A DNA stretch of 64,000 nucleotides from contig NW_026515445.1 in the NCBI RefSeq assembly GCF_014898815.1, positions 372,001-436,000 of the forward strand, written 5' to 3'. Below, one piece after another: positions 1 to 15,374 of the stretch. The notes beneath the pieces are model-generated. The model did not search any database, was not told the DNA's origin, and saw only the letters and a program-made list of their open reading frames with translations. A program made the translations under genes and the position numbers. The stretch is from Panonychus citri. Taxonomy: Eukaryota; Arthropoda; Arachnida; Trombidiformes; Tetranychidae. How positions within the stretch are numbered: the stretch's first letter is position 1; the number at the start of each line of letters is the position of its first letter.

Positions 1-258
1 TTAATTTTGATAATCATCTTTAATTGTTTCTTTTATTTTAATTGTTACAAACTCATCTGAATATCAGTTATTTAAATGATTCCGATCATTGGAAACTCAT
101 TCATTGTTATTATTAACTTTGTTGATTGTCTTTTGATTCTCATTGATTGTTTCTCTACCTTTAACTGTTATTCACCATCTCTATCGTAGTTATTGATTAT
201 TGGTTATCTTTTAATATTATCATCTAATTTATCTTTCTTTTTCTCTTTCTTCCACCTA

Positions 259-292
<34 letters not shown>

Positions 293-472
293 TCTTTATT
301 GTCATCATCATCATGGTTAATTTCCTGTTCATCTTTCAACAATAATAGCATCAAATCGTAAGGATTGAGGTCAACGATAGGAGTAAAAGCTCAATAAGCA
401 ACAGGAACGAATCAACAGTTGATTATTAGCCAAATTTAATCATCAACAATCAACACACGCAAATTGTTAAAA
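1..472. other. 5' flank and probable 5' UTR of the TTC39-like gene
   Basis: This stretch is AT-rich and has no supportable reading frame. It holds a CAT trinucleotide tract at about 262-291 and other TCATCA-rich runs. The start codon at 473 follows AAAA, a favourable context, so the last part is probably 5' UTR. I could not fix a transcription start or a core promoter. Confidence 0.5.
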
Positions 473-3400
473 ATGACAATTCGACACCAACAAGTCAACG
501 GAACTTCAATGAATCAGATTAAGGAAACAAATCCAATTGATGATCAATCTGATTCTGTTGAAGATGAGGTTAGTTAATTTTCACTGAATCAATTTCAAAT
601 TTCCTAAAATTAATCAACAGTTAATTAATATATTTAATGATCTTCATTTTGTAATCAATAAGTCAATCAGTTTCTATTAAATTTGTCTCTTGACAATTGC
701 AAATCAGTTTTTCCAATAAAGTTTTTCATATCGATTAACAATTAATATTTAACTAATTGTGGTCTGAGTGTTTCAAATATATAAATTTTAAACTACGATA
801 TCATGATAGGCTTTAATTGATGACCATGAAACTGATACAAGAAAAGGTTATTAATAGTGTCTTAATGATGATCGACTTAATTGTTGGCGTTAATTGTAAT
901 ACCTTAAGGGAGACTGATTGTTATGGGAAAACAAGAGCAATAGAAACAAAAAGTTAATCAACTAACTGAATTAAGAATAGCATCTAACCAGTTCTAGGTC
1001 AAAGAGGAGACCAGAAAATTAAGTAATCATCAACACACCTTTTGACCAGTTTCTTTATTTTGACAAAAGTAACTATTTTAAGCTTGACCTCATCATCTCC
1101 ATCTCCATCCTCATCTTATTCATTTTCATCTTCATCTTCATCATCTTATTAATAAAAGTAATTCAATTGCAATTGGAAAATATTTAAATTTAATTTTACT
1201 CTCATCAGTTGATATGTTTACCTTTCGGTTTGTCCTTAATTTGATCATTGATGATGTTGAATAAATTGTTGATTACTTTATGTCCGATCCAATACTCTGA
1301 TTGTTATTGTTTAATTCAATTTCTTATACTTTAATTAGGTCATGATTAAGATGGACGATGAATTAATTATAAGAAAAGTAGTTAAATTTTACCGTTACCT
1401 TTATCTTATTACAGTTATATTATAAGTGAGAGTTCATTCAACTTGATGATAATAATTTGTTGAGGATGAAGATGAGGATGACAAAGTTGAGAGAGAGAGA
1501 GAGTTTGATATAAATTTCATCACTGTTATGGTTAATTGAATGATTGATTAAATATTAAATACTAATTTTCTAATATCTTCCAATCCTATTAACTAATTAA
1601 ATGGTTAACCTTTAATCACTTTATCATCATTTTTGTCATCTAACTTTTTTTTTCAATGAAAATACTTTGTTAATCTACTCAATTGATCACGGAAGTAAAT
1701 TGTTGATAAATTGTTAATTGTCAAATATTTCTCAAGACATTTATGAGTTAAATTGTTGACCATTGTATTGATGTCACAATCAACTGATTATCATCATTAT
1801 TAATCATGAAAAGTTGGTTATTATTATTGATGGTGATTACTTTTGATGATAGTATTTAATATTTGTTAAATATGTCAGTTAATTGTTGGATATTTTGTCA
1901 ACAATTTAGTTTCCCTGTTGTCAAAAATATTTACATAATTAGTTTAATTATATATAGTTTGATTGTTTTTTTCTTCCTGAATTAATTGTTTACAATCAGC
2001 TGATTCAATTGTTTGATTAAATGATTCAGTATCTGTATAAATTTTTTCACTTTAATTAACTTTATTTAAATTGTTAAAGTCAGTTGTTAGTTAAATGATT
2101 TTGATTGCTGCGCATTTTGATTGTGTATTTAATTGTTAATCAGCAATTAACTAATCATCTTATTATTGGCATAATTTTTTCTTTCACAATTTAAGGTTGA
2201 TTAACTGTGGATAATCAATTCACTATTGAGATGATTAACTAATCAGCTAAATATTAGGCCAACAACAATTTGAATATTTCAACTCTCACCCCAATCACAA
2301 TTTACTAATTGTGATACTTTTCATTTTCAATCTAATCTGTAATTAATATTCATTTAAGAGAAACTTAATTACTTAATCATTTGACTTTCGAGTGAAATTT
2401 AATCAAATGTAGTTAATTGTTATCCTCTATTTATACATTGTAATAATCTCCATCGAGGTGTTTAATTTAGCATTGATTGTTCATTAATTGTTTATCAAAG
2501 TAAATAACATCTTCAATGAGTAATTTTCTCAATTAATTGATTGTTACTTAGGATAATAATTCAACTCAATTTAACTTTTAATTATCTCCAATCACAATAA
2601 CTTAAATTCTGAATAGGAAATGAAGGACAAACTAAATAAATTGTTGGTAATTTAAGAGATTAGTTAAATTCACCTTGATTATCATTGGATAAATCTGATA
2701 TCTTTCACAATTAGCTAATTCTCTTAACCATGATTAGAGATTGAAATTGTAATTAGGACAATTTAATACAGTTCAAATGAAAGGAAAGTAATAAAGTTTT
2801 AATCTTCTTGGAGGTTTTTGATTAACTAATTGTTATTAGAACTTTTTTCAATACTATTAACTAATCTATTGGTTGATTTAAATTCATCGTTTATAAATCT
2901 AGTGAGTTTATTGACTTTGATCAACATTATTGACTGAATTGATTTTCAAACAATCAGTTAATTGTAAATTGATTTAATGGTTTTTTTTGTTTATTATAAG
3001 TTTCATAGTTAATTAACTTTACACTAATTGCTTGTTAAGTTTATGAGCTGACTTGTAATTGTTTACTGTTATTCAATCATAAAAAATGAAGATTAATTGT
3101 CTAATTGATTAATTAACTGTTAAAATGAACAATTAATTCAATAATTAATTTCAATCACTTGATTAATAGACAACTTATCCACTTGATTATCTAATTATCT
3201 CGTAATTGAATCAAATTGTATTCTTTTTCCTAATAAAAGTTGACTATTAAATCAAAATTTCTTAATTGTTGGTTACCAAATAATCTAATTCTTATATCTA
3301 ATTTAACTGAATTAAACTAATTTGAATATCAATTTTTTTTGTAAACAGATCTTTCTTGATGCAACTGATGATAATGAATCCACTGTTAATGACAAACAAT

Positions 3401-6007
3401 TAACCAATGATAAAGAGTAAGTAGTAATTAATTAATCGTTGATTAGTTCAGGCTCATTAAAGGAATCAAATAAATAGCAAAATGAAGTAAAAATTATCAT
3501 TTTTATTGATTTAAGATAATTTAGAAAATCTATTCACTCAGAATTAGCTTAATTGTAACAATTTTTCATTGATTTTCATCACTAATTGTTGTTAATTGTT
3601 AGACCACCGAGTTTGGAAAAGTCAATGGAGGAAGTAACCAAAGTATTGGATCTTGCTCTCAACAATCAATTTGATGAAGCTGGTCAGATTGCTGATAGAT
3701 GGTAAGTTGATTGACTATGAAAAAATGGTCACAATTAAGAGTTTAATTGTTAATTGTTGATCTAATTTTAATCATTCAGGGCTGATGTTAGTCTTTATCA
3801 TGCTCTGGGAAAGGCAACATTAACTTTTTTCAAGGGAGTTCTAACCCTTGAACATGTAAGTATTGATCAATCACTTAATTGTGACGATAAATTAATTGTT
3901 GGTCAATTTAACTATTTCAGATTCAAATTAAACAAACAATGGATTCATTGAAACATGTGATTGACCTTTACCAGGTCAAAAAACATCAAATGAACTCAGT
4001 GACCAGAGTAGTTTGGAGGCCAAATTATAACAATTACACTGAAGGTAAATATTACAAGTGATCATCTTGGTTGATTATTAATGATTTTTAATTGTTTCAA
4101 TTGATTGATTTTCAGATGAGATTCACGCTGAATTAGTTTACGCTGAGGCTCAATTGATGATCGCCTTAATGACCTTCCTTCAAGATCAGAATTTAATCAG
4201 TTTGGTAAAAGGAGCGTTGAGAATCCGTTCTTGTTTCCAATCATACAAAGAATGTAACATAATTTTGACCCAACGAGTTTCCTGGTCAAGCGAAAAGGTC
4301 AAGCGACACTTTGAGTCCGGTGTTCGAATGGGATTGGGAACATTCAATCTCATGATTTCTCATTTACCCAACAAAGTACTTCGACTTCTTGAATTTGTCG
4401 GTTTCTCGGGCAATCGATCAATCGGTTTCACTGAACTCGAAGCGTCAACGGCAATTACCGATGGACTAAGATCACCTTTAGCCAAGTTAATCATGATGGC
4501 CTATTTCTGTTATATCGAGCATCTTTTTGGCCTTGGTAATGAAGATCTGACCATCGTCAGTAATATACTAGCCAGTGCCATGGAAAAATATCCCAATGTA
4601 AGATGAATTTCTCAAAGAAAAACAAGATCAACACTAATTGTCTTCGCTAATCATTTACAGAGCGCTTTCTTCATCCTATTCGCTGGTCGTATTAATCAAC
4701 TTGAAGGTAAAATAAACGAGGCGATAATTAACTTCGAGAAATGTATCGCTATTCAGAACCAATGGAAACAACTTCACAATATTTGCTACTGGGAATTACT
4801 TTGGTGCTACACGTGAGTTAAATCAATTTAATTTCTAAATTATTGGTCATCTAATTGTTTCTGTTTAATTGTTTCAACAGAATTCGTTGTAATTGGAAAA
4901 AGGCTGGTGAATATGCTGATATCCTACGTAAAGAATGCGCTTGGTCTCCAGCGACTTACACGTACCAAACGGCTTCATATTATTACATGAGCCACGAATC
5001 TGAGCCTGATGAGAAATTAAGATCGGAAGCAATTGAACTGTTCAAAAAAGTTCCTTCGCTACGAATTCGTTATGCAGGTAAAACAATTCCAGCGGAAAAG
5101 TTTGCCATAACAACGAGTGAACGATTCGTCAATGGAGAGAAAAGGATTATCGCTCCTGCCCTAGAATTTTCATATATTTGGAATATTTTCGCCATCATGG
5201 AAAAAGATGTAACCTTAATTGACCCTCTTCTGAAAATAATTGAGAAACAATTGATTCCACTTGCTAAAGAGATCGGTAAGTAATCGGTTGACAATTATCA
5301 TAGTAAATTGATTAACTGATTTTCCTTTTTTTTTCTTCTATTGGTAAAATTAACAGAGAATCCGGAGAATCCAATAGACGATTATCTGGATTTAATTCTG
5401 ATGAAGGGAATGTGTTTAAAAGCCATGGGATTCCCTTATCAAGCTGAACAATGTTTCCTTGAAATAATCGATAAGTGAGTATTCAGAAGATGAAATAACT
5501 TTTATCCTCGAAAACTTTTGAAATATTGAAACTTTTCGTTCTGTTTTCAGTGAGAAACGAATCGTTCGTGATACTTATCTTCCACCTCATGCATCTATGG
5601 AACTTGGATTAACTTATGTTCGTCTAAATGATCTGACCACCGCTCGCCGATGGCTTGAAAAGTCTCGCAAAGATTACACAGGTTACCTGTTGGAGACAAT
5701 GGTTCACTTCCGGGTTCATTGTGCCATGAGAAATATTAAAATCATGGAGAAACAGTTGACTATCAATCGATCAGCAGTATCACTTTCAACCACTGAAGAG
5801 GAAAATAATAAAAACTCCCTGGCGGAAACTGAATCTTCCGCTTCCTCCTCCGATCACGATGAACCGCTGCCCTCACTTACACCACCGATCAGTGAACCAA
5901 TTATGCCGAACGGAAAAGGTCAATCCACTTTCTTTGACCTCGCCAACAAATTGCGCTTCTCATTTGGATTTGGAGGTGGTTACGATGAGAGTCAAGTTAA
6001 ATTGTGA
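473..6007 (+). CDS. TTC39: Tetratricopeptide repeat protein 39 family (TTC39-like)
   Basis: Ten exons: 473-568, 3349-3416, 3603-3701, 3780-3855, 3921-4044, 4116-4597, 4661-4812, 4881-5275, 5357-5474 and 5551-6007. All junctions are GT-AG and the frame is continuous (2,067 nt, 688 aa). The family is recognised from the order of conserved segments: NNQFDEAG near the start, SLYHALGKA, LVKGALRIR, GVRMGLGTFNLMISHLP, LLEFVGFSGNR, CYWELLWCY, RIRYAGKTIPAEKFA and a C-terminal TPR around LELGLTYVRLNDLTTARRWL. These match vertebrate TTC39 proteins (the Iml2/TTC39 family, PF10300) along the length. The proteins are cytosolic helical repeats; TTC39B is linked to lipid and sterol regulation in mammals, but the biochemical role is not defined. 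The first 32 residues are polar and weakly conserved, and the Ser/Glu-rich tail (about residues 610-660) looks disordered. Intron 1 (2.8 kb) is unusually long beside the others (65-190 bp). Confidence 0.9.
569..3348. other. Long first intron of the TTC39-like gene
   Basis: This 2.78-kb intron lies between GAG|GTTAGT and AAACAG|ATC. It is very AT-rich and dominated by words such as TTAATTGTT and TGATTAA. I see no nested gene or mobile element. Its length, against introns of under 200 bp elsewhere in the gene, would suit regulatory content near the promoter, but no specific site is recognisable. Confidence 0.7.
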
Positions 6008-8656
6008 ATCTAATGATCAACTTTTGTAACAATTAACTTTTCCATTTTAATTATTATTAATATTTAATCCAACAAATCCAATCATGAGACCGAATCATAA
6101 ACAATCATCAAACTGTTTCACAATTAAATCCCAACAATTCAGATCTCATCAATATTCACACTGATTATATTCAATTAGTTTAACTAATTGCTTTGAATAC
6201 AAAATCAGCCAATGATTAAGAGTCAATGTCAATTTATTATCCTTTTATTATCATTTTTTAAATCATTTTGTAAACTTAATCAGTTAATTGTTACTATCTT
6301 CTTATTATCAACTGTTAATTGCTGAAGGTTTCTTTGTCATAATCAAATTAATTTTTCCCTTTTCTTGAGCATTAAATGATTAACGGATTAATCTGTTTCC
6401 AAATTCACAATTAAACAGATTTAATTTTTGATTGTCAATCCAATTGGACCAGTTGATTGTGATTATCTTAATTGTACTCGTGATTAAAAGTATATCAATT
6501 TAATCAGATGAATTTGTTAAATTGTTGATAATTGTTCTGTTAATTTTTCACCATCAACAGTAAATTGTTAATTAATTGGGACAAATAAATGTTAATTTTA
6601 ATAACTACAATTTTTAATTTCTATGGATTTTGATTAAAAAAAACAACACAATTAAAACTGAAAAAAAAGAAACAAATTATTTACAATCTAATTTTGATGA
6701 TCACAATGATTGTAATTAACTAATTTAGTTTGGATACAATAATAATGTTAATAATGAGAAATACATTATGTGTTGATCAAATTTAACTAGAATTAATTAA
6801 AATTAATTACTCTTGATTTAGTTAATGATTGTTTTGAAATTTCATCAATCAAATGAAACATTTTCTTGTTCAAACAACAATCAAATAATTTTACAATTAG
6901 TCTGCTAATTGTTGTTAATATCATTACACAGGTTAATAAATTAATTAATTACACAATTAAACATTTACAATTAAGACACAGAGAAAAGCAAATCAAGACA
7001 ATTAAAAAAAAAGAGGTAAGAGAAATCACTTTTTTTCAGAAATTTGGTTAACAATTAATTAATTGGAAGGAATCTTTTTCGTGTAAGCTTTGATTTAGTT
7101 TTGATTGTTGTCACTGCAAGACACAATTAAGAAACAGAATGAAAGATTAATTAAGTTGATTAGTTGATTAACCTGTTGAAAGTTTTTAAGGCAAAACCAC
7201 ATTGAAAAGTTTTCGACTGAAAAATTAGTTAATTATTGCTTGAATATCTTAAATATTAATTGTTGTAATACATTTGGTTGTAATTAATTTCAATTTAAAC
7301 GTTCATTTAATCATTACAATCAGACAAGAGTATATAATCACATAAATTGTAAGTTTTTCTTTAGTTAATCACCCAAAAATATTCACAATCAATTGCTGAT
7401 GATTAAAATGGTTAATGAAAGTTTTGTTTTTCTCAATTGTCCTGACTAATTATGATCATCAGTTAATTGATTATCAAAAGTTTTCAATTCAATTATTACT
7501 ATTAACTATTATTACTGGGACTTGTTGTCGATTGTCTTTGTTTCCGTAGTCTTTTGATACAATTAATTAATCATCATAATTATAATCAGGAACAACTTAA
7601 TCACCATTGAACATCATCTTCTATTGAAACATTAAATTAAATCTATGGTTTTTCATATCATTTTTTTTGTTGTTGATTGTTTACATTTTGTTTTAAGTAA
7701 TTAATATAATAGTTGATTTGGATTTAACTGCAAAAATGATTCTCTCTCTTGGTAAAACGTCATCTAAGTTGATAAATCGTTGAATTAATCATCATCATCG
7801 TTGGACATTTAATCAATTGTAGCAAACGAATTAAGTAAATTGTATTAAGTTAATGATGCCATCATCATCTCGATTGGATTGGCAAATAGGAGCTTCGATC
7901 ATGTTCAGCAAAGAGATTGATTAACGATTAATTTGGAAACAGGATTAAACATCAAACTTGATCATGATTAAGATTAATTTTTTTTTTGATTTTGTCGTTA
8001 ATTGTCACTAGTTACCACCAAATTAAAGATAATTTGGTTTTTAGTGTTTCTTTGATTCTCTTTTCCTCTTTGGTGAGTCTTTTACATATAAAGTAAATTC
8101 TCTTGGCTTAACTTCTGTTTTTTTCGAATCTAGAAAAAGAAAGACAAATCATCATCTCGTTGCAAAGGTTACAGGGGATTGAGAAGATTCGAAAAGGGAG
8201 AGAGATGGATGAGTGGGAAGAAGATTTTTCATCATTATTATAACAAGAGATAAATGAATAATGGAAAATGGCTTCACTAAAACTCTGATTACAAAAACAA
8301 AAGTATAAACCTTATATACTTTGGCTAAAGAGCTCATTGATTGTTTAAAAACAAAAGAGTAGAGAGAGAGAGAGAGAGAGAGGAGGGAAAAGAGGAAGAT
8401 GAAGATTGAGAGGATGGAGGAAGAAAATGAAAATCGATTTCGTTACAAGACAAACTCTCTAGAGTCATTTTCGTCTGTAATCATCATTTCATCAACGAAA
8501 TATAAGTTAAAATATAGAATGTTAAACATGAGAAAGTTTGAGTAGGCTGCCAAAATTATTTACAATAATTAGATACAGTTATTAATTGTTGGAATCATTT
8601 GTGTGTGTGTGTGTTTTAACGAGTTGATGTTGCCACGCTTTTTGTTCCGTTTCCGG
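6008..8656. other. 3' UTR and intergenic space between convergent genes
   Basis: The TTC39-like gene (+) and glutamate synthase (-) converge here, so the interval holds both 3' UTRs. A candidate polyadenylation signal AATAAA lies at 6584-6589. A (GA)n microsatellite lies at about 8360-8383, and a short GT run precedes the glutamate synthase stop. Short open frames inside have no coding character. Confidence 0.6.
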
Positions 8657-11600
8657 TTAAACTTGAATATTGGCTACATAGGGAGTGAATGGTACAATTC
8701 CTCCTGGACCCGGAAGTCCAGAATGTCCACCATTCAGATATGCATCCATTTCCCTTGCTGCTTGTCGCCCCTCGTTGATTGCATGAACCACTAATGATTG
8801 TCCACGACGACAGTCACCACAAGCAAATACTTTGTCCAGAACTTTGGTTTGATATCCTTCCGGTTTGGTGACAATATTTGATCGACCATCTTTCTCGAGT
8901 TTAGCTTGTTCAATGAGATAAGATTCTGGACCAAGGAAACCCATTGCCAATAGAACCAAATCAGCTTCGAAAATTTGTTCTGATCCAGGAACTTCGGCCA
9001 TTTTCCAGGCACCCTTATCATCTTTAACCCATTCAATGGAAACCGCTCGAATACCTTTAACATTTCCTGCACCATCGTCAAGAAATTCTTTACTTGAGAT
9101 TTGATATAATCGAGGATCTTTATCAGTTCTAAGTCGCACCTCTTCATGGCCATACTCAACACGGAAAATTCGAGGCCATGTTGGCCATGGATTATCACCA
9201 CCACGAGAATCAGGTGGTTGGGGAAGAATCTCAAATGAGATGACACTTTTAGCTCCCATACGAACCGATGTTCCAATACAATCACACCCTGTATCTCCAC
9301 CACCAACAACAATTACATTCTTACCTTCAGCGCTGATTGTCGGCTTGGGTAGTGAAGGATTATTAACACTGTAGGTATTGTTATTGTTGCTATTTGTCGC
9401 AAGTATACCGGGCATTTGTTGCTTCTGCCAAGTCTCAAGGAAAGTCATTGCGAAATGGATACCGTTCAACTCTCGTCCAGGAATATTTAAATCTCGAGGC
9501 CAAGTAGCTCCAGTGGCAACACAAAGTGCATCATATTGATCAATAAGATCAGAAGCACTGATTGTCTTACCAACATCACAATTGGTCTTAAACATGATTC
9601 CCTCGGCAGTCATTAATTCAATTCGCCTTTGAACAGTTTTCTTACTCAATTTCATCGTTGGAATACCATATTGTAAAAGTCCACCCACTCTATCATTTCT
9701 TTCATAAACAGTTACCGAGTGTCCAGCTTTGTTCAATTGGTGAGCACAAGAGAGACCCGCTGGTCCACTACCGATGATGGCACATTTTTTACCAGTCCGT
9801 GAAAGAGGTGGCATCGGTTTCATCCAGCCCATTTCAAATGCTTTCTCAATGATGGACACTTCAATACTTTTAATTGCCACGGCGGGTGCATTGATACCCA
9901 GAACACAGGCTCCTTCACATGGAGCTGGACACACTCGACCAGTAAATTCAGGGAAATTGTTTGTCTGAAGAAGTTGATTAATTGCTTCTTGCCAATCATT
10001 CTGATAGACAAGATCATTCCATTTTGGTATAATATTACCAAGAGGACAACCATGAGACGACTGACAAAAAGGTACACCACACTCCATGCATCTAAATGAG
10101 TAGAAAAGTAATCATTATATTAATAACAGTAATCAAAACTGATAATAATCAACAGAATACAAATAACAAAAGTCTAATAATATTCCATCTCAACCTTATT
10201 AATATTAATACATTATTATTATTATCATCACAGTCGATTGTCAAAACCAAATATTAAACTTTCCAGTTTATATATAACTTTCATCGATTTGTTTCTGTCT
10301 TATTATTTTTTTTTCTCGTTTTCTTTTATTCATTAAATGTCAACTTATAATAATGAATGAAAGAGAATGATGGAAAAATCGACTAATGAAAATAAAGCAT
10401 AAGAATAAAAATATCAAATACTTACCGAGCTGCTTGAGTTCGAACATTTTCTTTGATGTAATTAAAATCGAATACTTCATTCCAATCCTTTGATCGTTTA
10501 CTGGTTTCTCGATAATAACCTTTCAGTCTTTTGTATTTCATGAAACCTCTGATAGAGAAAAAAAAAAATAATCAAAACTTGATCCAATTATCGAGAAATT
10601 GATTTCACGTATCAATCTCTTAATTACTGTCAAAATGGATAAAAATGAATGTATCCAGTAATCAGTTTACTACTAATGGATAATAGTAGAAGTTAATCAA
10701 ATTGATGTTATTTACGCGTTGAAAAGTTAATTGTTAGAGTGGATCATTAACTAACCTTACTTTGTCCAATTTACCGTTATCGATGATAGAATCTTCGATA
10801 TCTTCAACCTTAGTTGCAGGAGGAGGAGATTTTTTATCTTCCTCTTGCTTAACCTTTTCCGTTTCCTCTTTTTTCAACTGTTCCAAAGCTCGTTGATATT
10901 CTTTAGGGAAAACTTTGATAAAATTGTTTCTCTCTACTTCCCAATTGGATAGAATTCGTTGAGCAACAGCTGATTCCGTTTTCTGGACAAATTCGGTCAA
11001 CATTTTCGCAACGAAATCGATATCTTCGTCTTTCTCCAGTTTATACAGGTCAATCATTTCCATATTACATTTACCTTGGAATTTACCATCAACATCGTAA
11101 ACATAAGCTAAACCACCGGACATTCCAGCGGCGAAATTACGACCCACAACTCCTAAAATAATCGCTCGACCACCAGTCATGTACTCACATCCATGATCTC
11201 CAACACCTTCAACCACTGCAATGGCACCCGAGTTACGAACACAAAATCTTTCAGCAGCTATACCACGGAAAAAGGCCTTACCAGAAGTGGCACCATAAAG
11301 ACAAACATTACCGACTAGAATATTTTCTTCGGACTTAAAATTTTCGGGTAAATTTTTGCTTGGCCGTACAATTATCTCACCACCAGATAAACCTTTACCA
11401 ACATAATCATTGGAATCCCCTTCGAGTTCAAGGGTAATTCCATGAGCTAGAAAAGCACCGAAACTTTGACCTGCTGATCCACTAATTTGTACATGGATCA
11501 GATCAGGTTTAGCTAAGCCTTCCTCACCAAATTTTCTTGCTATATGGTAACTCAATGTAGACCCAAAAGCCCGATCTTGATTAACAATTGGTAAATTAAA

Positions 11601-14545
11601 TTTACGAGGTTCCATTGAGGTTCCATCTAGAATGGATTTACAATTTTCAATTAGATAATTTTCTAAACGTTTGTCTAACTCAAAATCTTGCTTCAAACTA
11701 CCGCCCTTAATATTTGTACCCGCCCGCAGATCAAGAGCATTACAAAGGATTGTTTTGAAATCGAGCAATTGGGCTTTAGGATTTTTAGAATCGGGATTAA
11801 AGCGTAACAATTCAGTTCGACCAACAAGATCATTAAACTTTCGAACACCCAATTTAGCCATTTCTTCTCGAATTTCTTCAGCCAATAAGAACAAATAATT
11901 GACTACATGTTCAGGTTTTCCTTCAAATTTTTTCCTCAACACGGGATCTTGAGTGGCAACACCAACAGGACAAGTATTAAGATGACATTTTCGCATCATA
12001 GTACAACCCAAGACAATAAGTGGGGCTGTTGAGAAGCCAAATTCATCAGCTCCCAACAGACCACCAACAATAACATCAAAAGCTGTTCTTATTTGTCCAT
12101 CAGCTTGTAAAACGACACGAGATCGTAAATCGTTAGCAACAAGAACTTGATGAGTTTCTGAGATTCCAAGTTCCCAAGGAAGACCAGCGCCTTTAATACC
12201 AGTCCATGAGCTAGCACCGGTTCCTCCGTCATGACCTGAGATTGTTATATGTTCAGCTTTTCCTTTTGCCACACCAGCGGCGACAATTCCAACTCCCATT
12301 TCCGAGACAAGTTTAACTGAGATACGTGCATCCGGATTGGAGCATTTAAGATCATAGATAAGTTCAGCTAAATCCTCAATAGAATAAATATCGTGATGAG
12401 GAGGTGGACTGATTAGACCGACTCCTGGAACTGAGTGACGAGTTGCTGCAATTTCTTTGGATACTTTGTGTCCAGGAAGTTCACCTCCTTCTCCTGGTTT
12501 AGCTCCTTGAGCCATTTTAATTTGAAGTTCATCAGCAGCGGCCAAATAAGCAGCAGTAACACCAAACCGACCAGAAGCTACTTGTTTAATCGCACTTCGA
12601 CGATTATTGTTGAGATCTTTGATTACCCATCGATCAGCATCTTCTCCACCTTCACCAGTGTTTGACTTTCCACCAACACGATTCATGGCAATTGCAAGAG
12701 TCTGATGAGCCTCTAATGAAATTGAACCAAAGCTCATTGCACCAGTACAAAATCGTTTGACAATTTCGGCGGCTGGTTCAACTTCATCCAATGGAACAGG
12801 TTTATCAGTATAGACTAGAGCTAGTTGACCTCGAAGTGTACAACCTCGGACTGCTTCTTGAGTCCATTGGACAAAAGTTTTATAAGCTTGTGGTGAGTTA
12901 GAACGAGCAGCATCTTGAAGATTAGCGATGGCCAATGGATCGTTGAGATGTTTTTCTCCACCACTTCTCCAATGGTAGAAACCAGGATTTCTCAATATCA
13001 GTGAGTCTGCAGTATATGAAGGAGAGAAAGCGATATTGTGACGTTCGATAGCTTCTTCAGCAAGAATGTCAAAATTAACACCACCAATTCGTGAGGGTGT
13101 ATTTTTGAAACACTTATCAATCACTTCTTCAGCGACACCAAGAGCCTCGAAAATTTGAGCTCCCTTGTAACTTTGTAACGTTGAGATACCCATTTTTGCC
13201 ATGACTTTGGCAATACCTCGTTCCATGGCAGCAACATAGTTATCGAAAATTTCGGAATCCGAAAGGGATAACAATCTTTCCTCTCGAAGTGTTGCCATTG
13301 TCTCAAAAACAAGATACGGACAAATGGCATCAGCACCATAGCCCAAAAGGACAGTCATATGATGAACTTCACGAGCTTCTCCTGTTTCCAGGAAAAGACC
13401 AACCTTCATCCTCTGTCTTTCATTAATCAGATGATGATGAACAGCACCCAAACCCAGAAGAGTACTGACAGGGACAAGATCGTGATTCGCTTTACGATCG
13501 GAAAGTACAATAATTGCGTAGCCGCTTCGAGCAGCAAGACAAGCTTCATCGCAAATGGAGTTTATTGCCTTTAAAAGACCAGCTTTACCCTCGATTACGG
13601 GGTAGACACAATCAATGGTCTTACAGTGCCAACCCTTGTAAGATGTTTTCTTAATTATCTCCATTTCTGTGATGGATAAGATTGGTTGTTCAAGCCATAA
13701 CCGTCGACATTGAACTGCACTGGGCTCGAGGAGATTTGATTCTGGTCCAACCGGACATGCCAAAGACATGACAACTTTCTCACGGAATGGATCAATAGGT
13801 GGATTAGTAACTTGAGCGAAAAGTTGTTTGAAATAATCGTACAACAAAGGCTGGCACAATGAAAGACAAGCTAATGGAGCATCATTGCCCATAGAACCAA
13901 GTGCTTCTTTTTGCGTTTTAACCATTGGTAAAACGAGGAAATTAATAGTTTCAGTTGTATAACCGAATAGAGCCAAACGTCGATCTTGTAATACTTGAGC
14001 TCGACCAACAAGAGAATCGCCTCGAGCCAAACCATCCAAGAAAACAGCTCGACGCCTGACGGTTGCATCGGCTCCTTGAAATTCGTTGGCCGCGGATTCT
14101 CGCAACTCTTTCAAAGTAAACATTTCCTGAAGCCAGTTCGAAAGAGGTCGAGCATTGGCTATGTTCAATTTAATTTCTTCGTCTTTGACTAGAGTTTGCT
14201 GTTGTGTATCAACCAGAAGCATTCTACCTGGACGTAAACGACTCTATGAATGCAAGATAAAAAATAAAGTAATAAAATATTTAATTAATTCAACAGACAT
14301 AATGAGCAATTAATATAATCAGTTAAACTATTAATAGAAAATTATCCTAATAGCAACTCTAACAGTCAACAGTCAACAATCAATACAAAATGAGTGGATC
14401 AAATCAATAGTTGGACTAAGGGTTATATAAACAATAATCAACCTCTGATTGCACTTATCATGATGATTAAGTAATCAATTAATTTGTTTCTCAAGCACTT
14501 TCGATTAAAATAATAATAATCAGCTAACCAGAACGTGCGCATCTC

Positions 14546-14577
<32 letters not shown>

Positions 14578-15327
14578 CTAATAATAATCAAAATTTAATC
14601 ACATGAAAAGCAACAATTTAAAGAAGCTGAAAATCTTCAAGTCATTTTCAAGGTAAAATCCAATAGGATTTAAACATAGAGAAAAAGGAAATAGAGCAAA
14701 AGATGAATTAAAAAGTTGATTAAAAGATTTAAGAAGCTTCCAGCTATTAATAAATTGATGAATCTCTCAACACCCTGTATACATAATTAGAGAAAGTGTC
14801 ATATGATAAATCACATTACTCTATAAAAGAAGACATCCCCATCTAATTAAATGACGTAATTATGATCTTCTCTGGCATCATAATAATTGTTTATAAAAAT
14901 AAATGTATTTTTATATTATACTTTTGATACATCACAAGTGAGAATAGGTTAGTAAAAGTATCTTAATAAATCAACAAAAAGGTTAATTAGTTGATGAGTG
15001 GAAAATATTGGGAACATCTCATTAACTTTCACTCTCTCTCTCTAATTGATTTTTGATAGAGGAAAATAAACAATGTCATTGTCTCTCCCATTTATTGACA
15101 GAGTTACAAACGTTATGTAAAAGATGATCAAGTGATTGGAAAAAAATGTATTAATATTAATATTTACACAGAGAGAGAAAATCATCAAGAGAGTTATATT
15201 TATATTCTTATTCTTTTTTTTCTTTCTTTTCTGTTTTTCTTTTTTTAGCTAACAAGTACTTCAAATAGCTTAACAGATGAGATAAATTAGTTAAAACAAT
15301 GTAGCTGATTAAATGGGAGAGACAAAG

Positions 15328-15374
<47 letters not shown>

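Noticed and set aside
8791..9312. A 173-codon frame on the minus strand within glutamate synthase
   Set aside because: It is a shadow frame of the glutamate synthase exon with no protein-like pattern.
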